From: Rhodospirillales bacterium
Lineage (GTDB): Bacteria; Pseudomonadota; Alphaproteobacteria; TMED109
Assembly (NCBI GenBank): GCA_028824295.1
Contig: JAPPED010000023.1
Span: forward strand, 29,130-93,129
DNA: 64,000 nucleotides
Direction: 5' to 3'
Shown here piece by piece: positions 42,467 through 50,699 of the stretch. The first letter of the stretch is position 1, and each line of letters begins with the position of its first letter. The translations under genes were made by a program, and so were the position numbers. The notes under the pieces are model-generated. The model searched no databases. It was not told the origin of the DNA and was given only the letters and a program-made list of their open reading frames with translations.

Positions 42467-42966
42467 TAAGGCCAAGGCCTGACTATCGGTCGTGGTGCGA
42501 GCCTGCAGGTCATACTCTGAGTCGGGTTTCTGACGTTGGTGTCGAACAACGGTCTCGTCTACGCAGGACACGGCCACCGTGGCTGGTGTTGCCAAGCTAC
42601 TCGAGAAAACTGAACCTCTAGCCATACCGACCAAACGCAACGACCCACGATTTGGGCAGCTTGCGGACGGTAGGTTCGAAGACCACGACCGAAAAAACAG
42701 GAGCAATCGCGATTTCGAACACCGCGAGCGCGGCCCTGAATGTTCTCATCGCGCGGGTCCGATAAGGCAGCCCTGCCGGGCCCATCACACTTACCGCTCG
42801 AATCCCTGTCAAAAATGAATTTCACGATATTGTAAGACAACGGATTTTGGGTTATCAAACACCTCGATAAGACTTGTAAGTTCTCACCTCTGATGTTGGG
42901 TTCGTGCGCGGACGTACGTTCGTGTTCTGCCACGATTTGCCGATTCGAGACAAATCCTTCTGGGCC
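42467..42966. other. Intergenic region between protein A promoter and the AlkB fusion gene
   Basis: About 500 bp, more AT-rich than its surroundings (for example the stretch 42815-42890). Short open frames on both strands have no ribosome sites and no motifs. It is likely flanking DNA of the mobile pair; I saw no inverted repeats that would define element ends. Confidence 0.4.
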
Positions 42967-45411
42967 TCAAGCCTGCGACTCGGAAGCATCACTGCCGTGC
43001 AACGCATCGATCTCTGCGGCGGTGCTGGCAGCCATGTCCGTCACTGTGGTCGCCAGTACCTCGAAGTCGTCGGCCCCGCAGCATTGCGCGAGCACGGCCT
43101 TGGCCCGGGTGCCGAGCGCATCGATCTCGGCATTGGCACCCGCAACAAGGCGGACAGCCCCCTGCAGATTTCGCCACAGGTTGGCAGCCTCGGCCAACCG
43201 CTTCGCGGCTCCGTCGGCGATCCATCCGTGCGTGGCAGCAGTTTCGAAGACCGAAGCCGCGGTGGTGGCTGTGTCCGCGGGCATGTCTCGGAAGTGGAGC
43301 AATTGCAGCCATCGGGCGACGCGCTCCACATCGCCGAGGCCGCCCCGGCCACCGTCGATCGCTGACAGACTGGCTTCTCCGGCGTCCGTAGCTGGCTCGG
43401 CGAGCTCCGTGATCAGCTCTTCGCGTCCCCGGGAGCCGGACAGCGCCTCGCTCCGTGCTTCGGCGAACCGCCGCTCCAAGCCGGAACCGGGAGACTCGTA
43501 GACGCATCGCGCCCGGATCAGGTCGCGGAGCTCGTCGGTCGTGGCCCCCTCTCGGAAATGTCCCACGAAGCCGGCCAGCGACCACACGTCGCACCTGTTC
43601 CGGGCGGCCGGGATCGGCCCAAACAGCAGGCTGTCGACCGACAAGCCGTCTGTCGCCTCCAGAATCCGGCGACACAGCGAGTCGTAGTGATCCTGCTGTC
43701 CGCCCTCGTGCACGAACAAGAGATGGAGTTCCGCGCCAGGCGCGGCCTCCCTGCTCGCCAGGTCGTCCAAGACGACGGCTGCGAACCCGCCCCCGTCGCC
43801 CGGACCGTGCTGCTCGGCAAATTCATCCTGGACGGCCGCCAGCACGGCAGTCACAGCGGCATCCGCGACGTGCGAGTGGGCCGTTGCGGCTTCGATCGGC
43901 GACAGATTCCCGCGCAGGGTGTGAACGCCGATTTGAAATGCCTTGTCGTTTGCCCAGTTCCGAACCACTTCCGCGGCATCGCCGGCATCCTGGAACGGCG
44001 CCTCGGCGATTTGCGCGCGCATTTCCGGTACCCCGAACTCGCGCGTCCAGTAGATCCGGGTCAGGCCACGTCGGGCGATGGCTTCGCTTTCCGGGTCCGG
44101 TCCGAAGCCCGTGGGAAGATCGAGATCGGTGAACTCCCTGTCCTGGAGCGTGTCGAGCAACTCGGGATGGCGTTCGATCCGCCGTGCGAGCCGAGGCGCC
44201 GCGCCGAAGATCTCGACGATCGCGTCAAACGCTTCCGGACGCGCAGCGGAAACCGGGCTGTCGTAGGCGCTCCAGTCGTCAATTTCCGGATAGAAATGCG
44301 CGCGCCAGCGATCGACCAGAGGGTCCATGGTCTCGAACCAGCGCCGAGGACGCACCGCCAGATTGAACATCTTGGCGTAACTGCCAGGCAGCTGCGGCGA
44401 TTCGTCTCCACCGTGATGCTGGAGCAGCGAGTAATGGCGGCTGGCCACGGCATGGTGATCCGGATGCCGCTGCATGTTGTAGAACATCCAGTTGCTGAAA
44501 CGCCAATTGGCGCTCCAGGAATGGCGAGGCCGTACACGCTCGAACCGACCGGTCGAAAGCCGGATGCGACGCAGTCCGTAGTGCTGGATGTAGTTGCTGA
44601 TCTTCATCGACAGAACCACGCCGAGGCAGAGGATGGCGAAGATCAGGATGGCCCAGGGACCGCCCATCCAGTAGATCAGCGCGTACCAGGCCGCAGTTTC
44701 GCCACCGTATCGCCAGAACGGGTTCGTGTAGTGCCAAACCGGCAGTCCGCGTCGCGCCAACCGCTCGCGAGCCACTCGCCATGCGCCGGTGATATTGCTG
44801 GCCAGCTCGCGCGGAAAGTAGTGCCAGAGACTCTGACCCTTCGGGGCCGAGCCGAGGTCGAGCGGCGTGCCCACCAGGGCGTGATGGATGTAGATGTGCT
44901 CGGTCGCGTAGTGCGGATACGAGGCCGAGGCGAGCAGGAACTCCCCAAGGCGTCGCTCCCACACGGTGCGCCGATGGACCAACTCGTGGCCGACGATGAA
45001 CACCGCCTGTGCTTCCACGGCCAAGATGACCGCCATCGACACCGCTTCCCACGCGGCCAAGTGGTCGGCCAGGAGGATTTGCCAGAGACCAAACACGAGG
45101 GTCACGGGCCAAAGAAACGCCCACAACCAGACCGGCAAATTGTGCCAGAGCAACCGCCGCTCAGACGCCCTCGCCGGATCCATGTTCCGTTCGTCCACGC
45201 CCAGTGCGATGTCCAACGGACCCGCCAGCATGAAAAACACGAAACATGCGCCAATCCACCAGCCACCGAAGACGGCGGCATTGAATATCAGCGGAAAGAT
45301 CGCCAACGGCAGAAGATGCGGAAGCGCATTCCACAATGACGGCACGACCGCGCCTCCTGGGGCCGGAGTCGCCTCGGTTGGCATACCCGGCTCGACAACG
45401 CTCTCAGCCAT
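42967..45411 (-). CDS. Alkane 1-monooxygenase (AlkB) fused to a degenerate GlnE-like domain
   Basis: 814-aa fusion in one uninterrupted frame. Residues 1-380 are an AlkB-type membrane diiron hydroxylase: hydrophobic helices from 28 on and the His boxes HELVH (142-146), HIYIHH (172-177), QHYG (276-279) and HPDHH (316-320). Residues ~392-800 follow the C-terminal adenylyltransferase half of GlnE: EIFGAAPRLARRIERHPELL (400-419), VVLDDLASRE (546-555, in place of ALGKLGGRE), GAELHLLF (559-566, in place of the catalytic SDLDL) and DGGRGGLGDVERVARWLQLL (686-705). Both catalytic Asp residues and the Gly loop are gone, so this half cannot act as a nucleotidyltransferase. The ATG at 45411 has AGGAGG upstream. 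The hydroxylase half looks active on alkanes or fatty acyl chains. Confidence 0.88.
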   Translation of the reverse strand: MAESVVEPGMPTEATPAPGGAVVPSLWNALPHLLPLAIFPLIFNAAVFGGWWIGACFVFFMLAGPLDIALGVDERNMDPARASERRLLWHNLPVWLWAFLWPVTLVFGLWQILLADHLAAWEAVSMAVILAVEAQAVFIVGHELVHRRTVWERRLGEFLLASASYPHYATEHIYIHHALVGTPLDLGSAPKGQSLWHYFPRELASNITGAWRVARERLARRGLPVWHYTNPFWRYGGETAAWYALIYWMGGPWAILIFAILCLGVVLSMKISNYIQHYGLRRIRLSTGRFERVRPRHSWSANWRFSNWMFYNMQRHPDHHAVASRHYSLLQHHGGDESPQLPGSYAKMFNLAVRPRRWFETMDPLVDRWRAHFYPEIDDWSAYDSPVSAARPEAFDAIVEIFGAAPRLARRIERHPELLDTLQDREFTDLDLPTGFGPDPESEAIARRGLTRIYWTREFGVPEMRAQIAEAPFQDAGDAAEVVRNWANDKAFQIGVHTLRGNLSPIEAATAHSHVADAAVTAVLAAVQDEFAEQHGPGDGGGFAAVVLDDLASREAAPGAELHLLFVHEGGQQDHYDSLCRRILEATDGLSVDSLLFGPIPAARNRCDVWSLAGFVGHFREGATTDELRDLIRARCVYESPGSGLERRFAEARSEALSGSRGREELITELAEPATDAGEASLSAIDGGRGGLGDVERVARWLQLLHFRDMPADTATTAASVFETAATHGWIADGAAKRLAEAANLWRNLQGAVRLVAGANAEIDALGTRAKAVLAQCCGADDFEVLATTVTDMAASTAAEIDALHGSDASESQA

Positions 45412-45828
45412 GGTGACCTCCTGCCTCAGTCCTTCGCGCCTGTCCCGACCTCCGCATTTTCGCGCAACAGGGCGGCGCTGGTAAAGCCAGTGGGATGGCG
45501 GCCCCGGACGGTACCCGCCGGTCAAGTCCAGATATAGCGCCGTGCCGACAGGCGGACCTAAACCGGCGGCCGGCGCCCGGCAGTCGATGGAATCCGGTAA
45601 TCATCGGGAGAACGCTTCGGGGAGGCCGTGTCGAGCTACGGCGCCCGGCCTCGATGTAGATGAGGAATGCTCTCCGTGTCCGGCAGGGCCCGATGCGGAG
45701 TGCAAGCCGCGTGCGTTGTCCGTGTCGGTCCGAGTGACTGCAGATACCGGCGCAAGTCCTGCCCCAGGAGTGTGCCGGTGGAGGGATCGGGCCAGAGAGG
45801 CGACCCGACCGGTCCCGTCGGCTGGCAG
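45412..45828. other. Intergenic region upstream of the AlkB fusion gene
   Basis: About 420 bp that must contain the promoter of the AlkB fusion. No recognisable gene or strong promoter pair was found on either strand. Confidence 0.4.
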
Positions 45829-46533
45829 TCAGTCGTGGCCCTGTTTCCAGATTTCGTAGGCCGACAAGGTCTCTTCATTGGGCGGGTACGTGCCGGGCAC
45901 GGTGTCGCCGGCGCGGATTCGCTCTAGCACGAAGGTTTCCACCCGCTCCTGCTCGACGGCATCGGCCGCAACGCTCTCCACCATCGCGGTCGGGATGACC
46001 GCCACACCGTCGCCGTCGCAAACCAGCACATCGCCCGGAATGACCGCCACACCGCCACAGCCGATCGGCGTCTGCAGGTCACCCATCGCGAGCCCAGTGT
46101 TATTGGGTGGTGCCGCCCGCCCGCCGCACCACACCGGAAAGCCGGTCGCCACGACGGCTTCCGCATCCCTCACCGCGCTGTCCGTCACGCAGGCAGCGAC
46201 GCCGCGCACTCGCAAGCGTTCCGCGAGGATGTCACCGAGTGTCCCGACGTTGCAATTTCCGAGACCGTCCATCACCAGGATTGCCCCGGCGGGACATTCC
46301 TCTATCGCGCGACGCTGCGGATTTTCCCTCGCGCCCAAGACGGCGGGGTCCGAGAGGTCCTCACGCATGGGGATGAACCTGACGGTATAAGCCTCGCCGG
46401 CCACACGCCCCTGTCCCTCCGCAAGCGGCGCAACGCCACGCATTGCCGTCGCGCGAATGCCGCGTTTGAGCAATTGCATCGTAATGGTTGCAGTCGAACA
46501 GGCGGTTAACGCAGCCCGCAGTTCAGCGTCCAT
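45829..46533 (-). CDS. RraA-like / HMG aldolase-family protein
   Basis: 234-aa protein of the RraA-like fold, which includes RNase E inhibitors and 4-hydroxy-4-methyl-2-oxoglutarate or oxaloacetate aldolases. Motifs include STATITMQLLKRGIRATAMR, AYTVRFIPMREDLSD, ILVMDGLGNCNVGTLGDILA, GVAACVTDSAVRDAEAV and GDVLVCDGDGVAVIP. The longer C-terminus (VPGTYPPNEETLSAYEIW) points to the metabolic aldolase branch rather than true RraA. ATG 46533 is preferred (GGAG upstream); ATGs at 46551 and 46569 are possible. Nearby protocatechuate genes would fit an aromatic ring-cleavage aldolase, but this is contextual only. Confidence 0.82.
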   Translation of the reverse strand: MDAELRAALTACSTATITMQLLKRGIRATAMRGVAPLAEGQGRVAGEAYTVRFIPMREDLSDPAVLGARENPQRRAIEECPAGAILVMDGLGNCNVGTLGDILAERLRVRGVAACVTDSAVRDAEAVVATGFPVWCGGRAAPPNNTGLAMGDLQTPIGCGGVAVIPGDVLVCDGDGVAVIPTAMVESVAADAVEQERVETFVLERIRAGDTVPGTYPPNEETLSAYEIWKQGHD

Positions 46534-47036
46534 TCCGCTGGTCTCCAGCATTGGCCCAGAAACATGCATGATTCAGCAGGAACGGACACGAAACAAGTCG
46601 GACGGCTTCGACACCCCACCAGTCTCTCGTCATGCCCCGATCGGTTCCTGACTGCCAGGACGATGTCCGTGGCATGGCAGGTGCACACCACGCGCACGCT
46701 TCCGCAAGGGCCTCAGCCGCCGGACCCGTCACGCAAGGTTGAGCTCACCGAGAGAGCCGGTTCCGAGTTCGAGGAGATCTTGGCTGAATTCGGACCAAGA
46801 ACCATGGCAGGTCGCGTTCAGCGGCGGCGTTGGCGGCGCGTGCTCCCCGCGCTTCTCCGCCCGAACAACCGTTGGCGGCGCGACGACCCTGCCCCGCTCC
46901 TCCGAACGGGACGGGTTTCGCTCTTACTTGATCCGGCTACTTTCGCTGAGCCCTTGCGCGAAGATGCAGGCGGGCGGACACGCACCGGCCGAAACCATCC
47001 GACAGCCAGCTGCGACCCCGGTGCCTGCGGTGCTCA
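46534..47036. other. Intergenic region between the RraA-like gene and vapC
   Basis: About 500 bp with several overlapping open frames on the plus strand, none with recognisable motifs. A short stretch near 46735-46800 reads as a plausible acidic peptide (RAGSEFEEILAEFGPR) and could be a gene remnant, but I cannot assign it. Confidence 0.35.
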
Positions 47037-47474
47037 TCACGCGTTCGGCACGGCCGGATTCACGACTTCGATGTCCGGAAAGCGCATGAAGTCACGATCG
47101 GTGGTTGCAATCGCCGCGCCGTGCTCCATCGCCAGTGCGGCAAGGTGGGCATCCATCACCATGGGACCTTTGGCCTGGCCCTCCTGACACATTCTGCCCA
47201 GCAGCCGCCATGCATTCGGCCCCGGCTGGAGAAGACGGACGTTCGGCAGCGCGAGCCACTCGTCGACCCGCGAGCACGCCTCTGCCGGGGACAGGGGGCG
47301 GCTGAAGATGCGGCGGTCCGATACTATCCGGACGAAGGCCAGCAGGGTGACAACGGCGAAGCGCACCGCTCGGCCGGACGACAACGTGTTCTCGAGCCAA
47401 TTCCGAGACGGCTCATGATGCGGACTTTCGGTATCGGCGGCGTAGAGAAGCAAGTTGGCGTCGATGAGAATCAC
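47037..47474 (-). CDS. vapC: VapC-type PIN-domain toxin
   Basis: 145-aa PIN-domain ribonuclease. Acidic residues of the active site are visible in ILIDANLLLYAAD (Asp5), VMDAHLAALAMEHG and IATTDRDFMRF. It starts at GTG 47474, overlapping the last bases of the antitoxin gene by 4 nt (GTGA), the usual vapBC coupling. The antitoxin gene is interrupted by the transposon, so vapC now lies next to an insertion end rather than its own promoter; expression, if any, would come from the transposon or readthrough. Confidence 0.88.
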   Translation of the reverse strand: MILIDANLLLYAADTESPHHEPSRNWLENTLSSGRAVRFAVVTLLAFVRIVSDRRIFSRPLSPAEACSRVDEWLALPNVRLLQPGPNAWRLLGRMCQEGQAKGPMVMDAHLAALAMEHGAAIATTDRDFMRFPDIEVVNPAVPNA

Positions 47475-47627
47475 CGGCCGACCGGGCCATCAAGTAGATC
47501 CAGCAGGCCGCCGATGTCGTCCAGGTCGCATCCGGGCCTGAGACCCATTGCCTGCGACTTGACCGAAAATGGTGTCGCCAGATCCTCTTCCGTGGGTGCC
47601 TCGAAGCCGCGGCGAAGACATTCGTTG
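47471..47627 (-). pseudogene. vapB: 3' part of the interrupted vapB antitoxin gene
   Basis: Reading leftward from the target duplication, the frame encodes CLRRGFEAPTEEDL, then KSQAMGLRPGCDLDDIGGLL and DLLDGPVGR before TGA at 47473-47471, which overlaps the vapC start. It has no start of its own: an in-frame TAA sits in the transposon end. Joined with the 50692-50788 fragment, counting the duplicated 8 bp once, it gives an intact 81-codon antitoxin. Confidence 0.88.
47620..47627. repeat. Target-site duplication, left copy
   Basis: ATTCGTTG, directly abutting the left inverted repeat; identical to 50692-50699. It lies inside vapB. Confidence 0.92.
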
Positions 47628-47650
47628 GGGGATTATATACCCTACTTGAC
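47628..47650 (+). repeat. Left terminal inverted repeat of the transposon
   Basis: 23 bp beginning GGGGATTATATACCC. It matches the reverse complement of the right end at 20 positions. The last bases form part of the transposase -35 box. Confidence 0.92.
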
Positions 47651-47674
47651 AAACGCCCGCGGATGACCTATAGT
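47646..47674 (+). promoter_or_regulatory. Transposase promoter, partly inside the left end
   Basis: TTGACA at 47646-47651 and TATAGT at 47669-47674 with a 17-nt spacer, near-consensus sigma-70. The -35 overlaps the inner end of the inverted repeat, so transposase bound to the end could shut off its own promoter. An AAGGAGA ribosome site lies just before the ATG at 47700. Confidence 0.75.
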
Positions 47675-47699
47675 TCTCCCACGCAAAAGGAGAACACAT

Positions 47700-48686
47700 A
47701 TGGCACAAACCGCACCAGGCAAGGCCCACCGCAAGGGCGTCAGCCTGATCGAACTCATGAACATGTTCCCGACCGAGGAGGCCGCGACTCGGTGGTTCGA
47801 GTCCGTGGTCTGGCCGGACGGCAAACGGTTCTGCGGGCGGTGCGGCTCAACCCGCACCAAACCGGTCCCGAACGCTAGACCGATGCCCTACTGGTGCTCC
47901 GACTGCCGCAAGTACTTCTCCGTCCGCACGGGCACCCCGATTGCCCGCACCAACATTCCGTTGCGGAAATGGGCCATTGCGATTTACCTGTGCCTAACCA
48001 GCCTGAAATCGGTCGCCAGCATGAAGCTGGCCCGGGATCTCGAGATCACGCAAAAGAGCGCGTGGTTCATGCTGCACCGGCTCCGGGAAGCGTGGGCATG
48101 GCGGCGCGGGACCGGCCCGTTCGATGGCCCGGTCGAGGTCGACGAGACCTACTTCGGCGGGAAGCGGAAGAACATGTCCAACGCCAAGCGCCGGGAAATC
48201 CGGAAGACCGTCGGCGGCCGCGGTGCCGTAGGCAAGACGGCCGTGGTCGGGGCCAAGGACCGGGCGACCAACAAGGTGAAGGCCGAGGTCGTGCAGGCCA
48301 CGGACAAGGCCACGCTACAGGGTTTCGTGTCTGACACCGCCAAGGATGGCGCCACCGTCTACACGGACGAGGCCATTGCCTACAAGGGCATGCCCTTCGA
48401 CCACAAGGCGGTCAAGCACTCGGTCTCGGAGTATGTCCGCGACATGGCCCACACGAACGGTATCGAGTCCTTCTGGTCCATGCTCAAGCGGGCACAGCAG
48501 GGCACGTTCCACAAGATGTCACCGAAGCACCTGCAACGCTACATCGCCGAGTTCGTGGCCAAGCACAACATCCGGGAGTCGGACACGCTCGATCAGATGC
48601 GGGACATGGTGGCCGCCATGGTCGGCCGGAACCTGCTATACCGGGAGCTGGTCGCGGAGAACGGGCTGTCGAATGGGGCGCGGTGA
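47700..48686 (+). CDS. IS1595-family (ISXO2-type) transposase
   Basis: 328-aa transposase. N-terminal zinc ribbon: CGRCGSTRTKPVPNARPMPY followed by a CSDCRKYF knuckle. A helix-turn-helix-like part contains LKSVASMKLARDLEITQKSA. The catalytic DDE/N set is read as Asp in PVEVDETYFGG, Asp in TVYTDEAIAYKG and Glu in NGIESFWSMLKRA, with HKMSPKHLQRYIAEF after it. Length is normal and the frame intact, so the element may be active. Confidence 0.95.
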   Translation: MAQTAPGKAHRKGVSLIELMNMFPTEEAATRWFESVVWPDGKRFCGRCGSTRTKPVPNARPMPYWCSDCRKYFSVRTGTPIARTNIPLRKWAIAIYLCLTSLKSVASMKLARDLEITQKSAWFMLHRLREAWAWRRGTGPFDGPVEVDETYFGGKRKNMSNAKRREIRKTVGGRGAVGKTAVVGAKDRATNKVKAEVVQATDKATLQGFVSDTAKDGATVYTDEAIAYKGMPFDHKAVKHSVSEYVRDMAHTNGIESFWSMLKRAQQGTFHKMSPKHLQRYIAEFVAKHNIRESDTLDQMRDMVAAMVGRNLLYRELVAENGLSNGAR

Positions 48687-48722
48687 TCAGGTCTAAGGCG
48701 GGTAATACTTCCTGTTATCCGC

Positions 48723-49187
48723 TTATTGGTTAACGTCTTCCTGCGAAATCCCCGCTGGTATTTCCATTCCAGTATTTGGGTTGCTCGTGACGGCTGGTCC
48801 GTCCAGTTGTTCAGGCCATATCATGCCTTCTTGATCGCCCGGTTGCAGCGCGTCGATTCGTGTGGTTATTCGGGCATCCATGCTGCTCAGGTTGGCGCCA
48901 AGACTATCTAGACGGCCGATCGTGTCGTCCAGTCGCGCATTGATCCCGACAACTTGTGCGTCAAACTTGGCATCAAGCCCATCAACGCGTGCGCTAAACT
49001 TATCGTCGAGGCCGTCAAAGCGAGCATCGACCGCCTCAAACTTGGCGTTCAGGGCATCAAACTTGGCGTTCAACAAATCGGCTTGACCTGAGTTCAGGTT
49101 GATTATCAGAATGCCCAAGGCGATGACCACTCCCGCTGCTGAGATCGGAACCTGCCACTTGCCCATATATCCGTCCCTATCAATCAT
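48723..49187 (-). CDS. Membrane-anchored coiled-coil passenger protein
   Basis: 154 aa with one N-terminal transmembrane helix (VPISAAGVVIALGILIINL) followed by a repeated heptad-based coiled coil in which LNAKFDA-like units recur (LNAKFDA, LNAKFEA, VDARFDG, LDDKFSA, LDAKFDA). The C-terminus is Pro-rich and soluble. I do not recognise a function; such anchored coiled coils resemble phage or conjugative spacer proteins. An ATG at 49166, with AGGGACGG upstream, may be the true start, removing seven residues. It faces the transposase gene. Confidence 0.7.
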   Translation of the reverse strand: MIDRDGYMGKWQVPISAAGVVIALGILIINLNSGQADLLNAKFDALNAKFEAVDARFDGLDDKFSARVDGLDAKFDAQVVGINARLDDTIGRLDSLGANLSSMDARITTRIDALQPGDQEGMIWPEQLDGPAVTSNPNTGMEIPAGISQEDVNQ

Positions 49188-49196
49188 CCTGGGTAC

Positions 49197-49218
49197 CGGT
49201 GCGCATTCAAGCGCACCG
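49197..49218. promoter_or_regulatory. Perfect 8-bp hairpin upstream of the coiled-coil gene
   Basis: CGGTGCGC, loop ATTCAA, GCGCACCG. It lies 10 bp before the coiled-coil ATG on the minus strand, so it would fall in the leader or promoter. A protein operator or RNA leader is possible; no T-run follows. Confidence 0.45.
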
Positions 49219-49416
49219 TGAGTTCGATTCCTACTTCTTCCGCGCTTATGTAGGAATAATAGGAAGGCGTAATCCTCAATTCAACTCGCCTTGGCCGAGT
49301 TGCTTGTCCCTTCGAACCATCGATCGTACACTCACCCCCGCAACCAATCGTGACCTCGGCCATGGGCCGGGTCACCCGCTGAATACAACAGCCTACTTAC
49401 CCGGCATGGGGTCGCT

Positions 49417-49454
49417 CCCCGCGCCGAGGCGAACAGGCGGGGCCTTTCTGTTTT
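49417..49454 (+). terminator. Possible rho-independent terminator inside the transposon
   Basis: CCCCGC (49417-49422) pairs with GCGGGG (49437-49442), with a small internal GC-rich loop, followed by CCTTTCTGTTTT. No plus-strand gene ends just before it, so it may insulate the passenger operon starting at 49518 from transposase transcription. Confidence 0.45.
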
Positions 49455-49517
49455 CACGGTTGGTTGCAATGGCCCGGCGTCAGCCGGCGCCATGGCAGAA
49501 ACCGTGAGTCATTTCTG

Positions 49518-50000
49518 ATGGGGAAGATTATTCGGGCACCTGTCTTGGTGGCAGGTGCCATCGCCGTTCTGCTGGGTCTGGTTACCAGTGCGCAGGCGGA
49601 TGATGCCGATGACGTGCGCCGGGCCGTGATGGGACACGAGGCGTTCATTCAACGGTGCGTTCAGGACCACATTGACGGCCTTGAGGAGGAAACGGGCGTG
49701 GACTCGGCCACCCTGTCAGACCGGGCCATGGAAGTGGCCAGGGGTAGTGCCCGCAACGTGTGCGAAGGTTTCTACAAGGAACTCAACGTGTGCGTGGCAG
49801 GGGGCGCGGCCCGCGGGATTCTGCGGACTAGAGAGATCGCGGCCAAGATAGAGAAGGTATTGACCGACCCGCTCACACGGGCACAGGACTACGAAACGTA
49901 CCACCGCCTGAAGAAGACCTCGGAGCGCGAACTGGCGGCGCTGCACGACCTGAAGGATGGCCGCACCGATTACTGTGACACGGGGAGTGATGAGTCATGA
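49518..50000 (+). CDS. Small exported passenger protein
   Basis: 160 aa with a clear signal peptide (residues ~1-26: MGKIIRAPVLVAGAIAVLLG, cleavage after SAQA). The mature part is helical and charged with four Cys in total (FIQRCVQDHI, NVCEGFYKELNVC, YCDTGSD), suggesting disulfides in the periplasm. I do not recognise it. The ATG at 49518 fits the signal peptide; a longer reading begins with non-coding sequence. It overlaps the next gene by 4 nt. Confidence 0.7.
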   Translation: MGKIIRAPVLVAGAIAVLLGLVTSAQADDADDVRRAVMGHEAFIQRCVQDHIDGLEEETGVDSATLSDRAMEVARGSARNVCEGFYKELNVCVAGGAARGILRTREIAAKIEKVLTDPLTRAQDYETYHRLKKTSERELAALHDLKDGRTDYCDTGSDES

Positions 50001-50221
50001 CCACGGCGCGAACCAGAAGCGTGGACGTGACCGTGGCCGTTCGCTACAGCGCGACCGAGGGGCGGATCTACATCAAGGTCCCGGGGTGCCCGCTGACCCA
50101 CGTCACACCTGAACCTGCCAAATCCCACACCTATCACCGTAGTCTCTGGAAGCACCTCGGGGAGTACTTGCGCCAGCAAGGACAACCGGCACCGGATGTG
50201 CCGTCTAACAAGGTAAGTTAG
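49997..50221 (+). CDS. Small passenger protein of unknown function
   Basis: 74 aa starting inside the previous stop (ATGA). Sequence AVRYSATEGRIYIKVPGCP suggests a small beta-sheet domain followed by a helix (SLWKHLGEYLRQQ). Unrecognised. The translational coupling to the exported protein implies joint function. Its TAG overlaps the stop of the opposing 49-codon gene. Confidence 0.6.
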   Translation: MTTARTRSVDVTVAVRYSATEGRIYIKVPGCPLTHVTPEPAKSHTYHRSLWKHLGEYLRQQGQPAPDVPSNKVS

Positions 50222-50367
50222 TCGTGGTTGGTTTTCGTAGCGTCCTGTTCGCCACGGTCCTTGTCCTTCGGCTTATCCCGCAAACTCTCATTCCGCAGTA
50301 GTGCCCTAGCTAACGTCTCCGGTGTGGCACCCTTCAGGTCGCGTTCGGGGTCGAGCATGGGCTTCAT
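50218..50367 (-). CDS. 49-aa charged passenger peptide
   Basis: A small gene reading leftward: MKPMLDPERDLKGATPETLA, then RALLRNESLRDKPKDKDRGE and a short polar tail. It has an AGGA site about 9 nt before the ATG and is strongly charged and helix-prone. It shares its stop region (TTAG) with the convergent gene at 49997-50221. Unrecognised; the balanced composition supports coding. Confidence 0.5.
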   Translation of the reverse strand: MKPMLDPERDLKGATPETLARALLRNESLRDKPKDKDRGEQDATKTNHD

Positions 50368-50668
50368 GGGTTGTCATTCCTGCAAACTGCGATAGATGAT
50401 CCGTGGACCTCCCCGGCCGACCACGACGACCAGCCGGGGGAACCAGAAGCGGCGGGATGCCGAACGCAGGGGCGAGATGCCCAGCCGCCTCGACCGACAG
50501 TCCACAAAATTGAAAGAACGACTAGTCGGGTCGAGGCGCGCAAACGAACGTCGACCAACGCCAAGCACAATGTAGGGTAGATGGTAAGTGCTGGCTCCCC
50601 CTAGAGGGAGTTCATAACGGAAATGGCTGGATTTTGCGGGTGCTACCCGATTGTGGGAGAGCGGGGTT
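50368..50668. other. Right part of the transposon, no gene assigned
   Basis: About 300 bp between the 49-aa gene and the right inverted repeat. One plus-strand frame from about 50371 is open for 69 codons but begins at TTG without a ribosome site and is dominated by polar low-complexity residues; I leave it out. Confidence 0.45.
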
Positions 50669-50691
50669 GTCTAGTAGGGTATATAAGTCCC
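50669..50691 (-). repeat. Right terminal inverted repeat of the transposon
   Basis: 23 bp ending GGGTATATAAGTCCC on the plus strand; its reverse complement matches the left end at 20 of 23 positions, with mismatches at the fourth, fifth and twentieth bases. Confidence 0.92.
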
Positions 50692-50699
50692 ATTCGTTG
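50692..50699. repeat. Target-site duplication, right copy
   Basis: ATTCGTTG, directly abutting the right inverted repeat; identical to 47620-47627. It lies inside the 5' part of vapB. Confidence 0.92.

Larger units (their letters stand above)
47628..50691. mobile_element. IS1595-family transposon with passenger genes (3064 bp)
   Basis: The element is bounded by 23-bp imperfect inverted repeats (20 of 23 matching) at 47628-47650 and 50669-50691 and flanked by the 8-bp duplication ATTCGTTG at 47620-47627 and 50692-50699. IS1595 insertions are known to make 8-bp duplications. Inside are an ISXO2-type transposase and four small genes unrelated to transposition. The exact duplication and the clean reconstruction of vapB indicate a recent insertion. 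Confidence 0.93.

Noticed and set aside
46564..47187. Plus-strand open frames before vapC
   Set aside because: No motif or ribosome site, and the 3' part overlaps vapC in antisense.
49197..49245. tRNA-like string: hairpin resembling a class II variable arm followed by GTTCGATTC
   Set aside because: No acceptor stem, D-arm or anticodon arm can be folded around it, and the upstream bases are coding.
50371..50580. 69-codon plus-strand frame in the transposon
   Set aside because: TTG start, no ribosome site, low-complexity polar composition; the opposing 49-codon gene is better supported.
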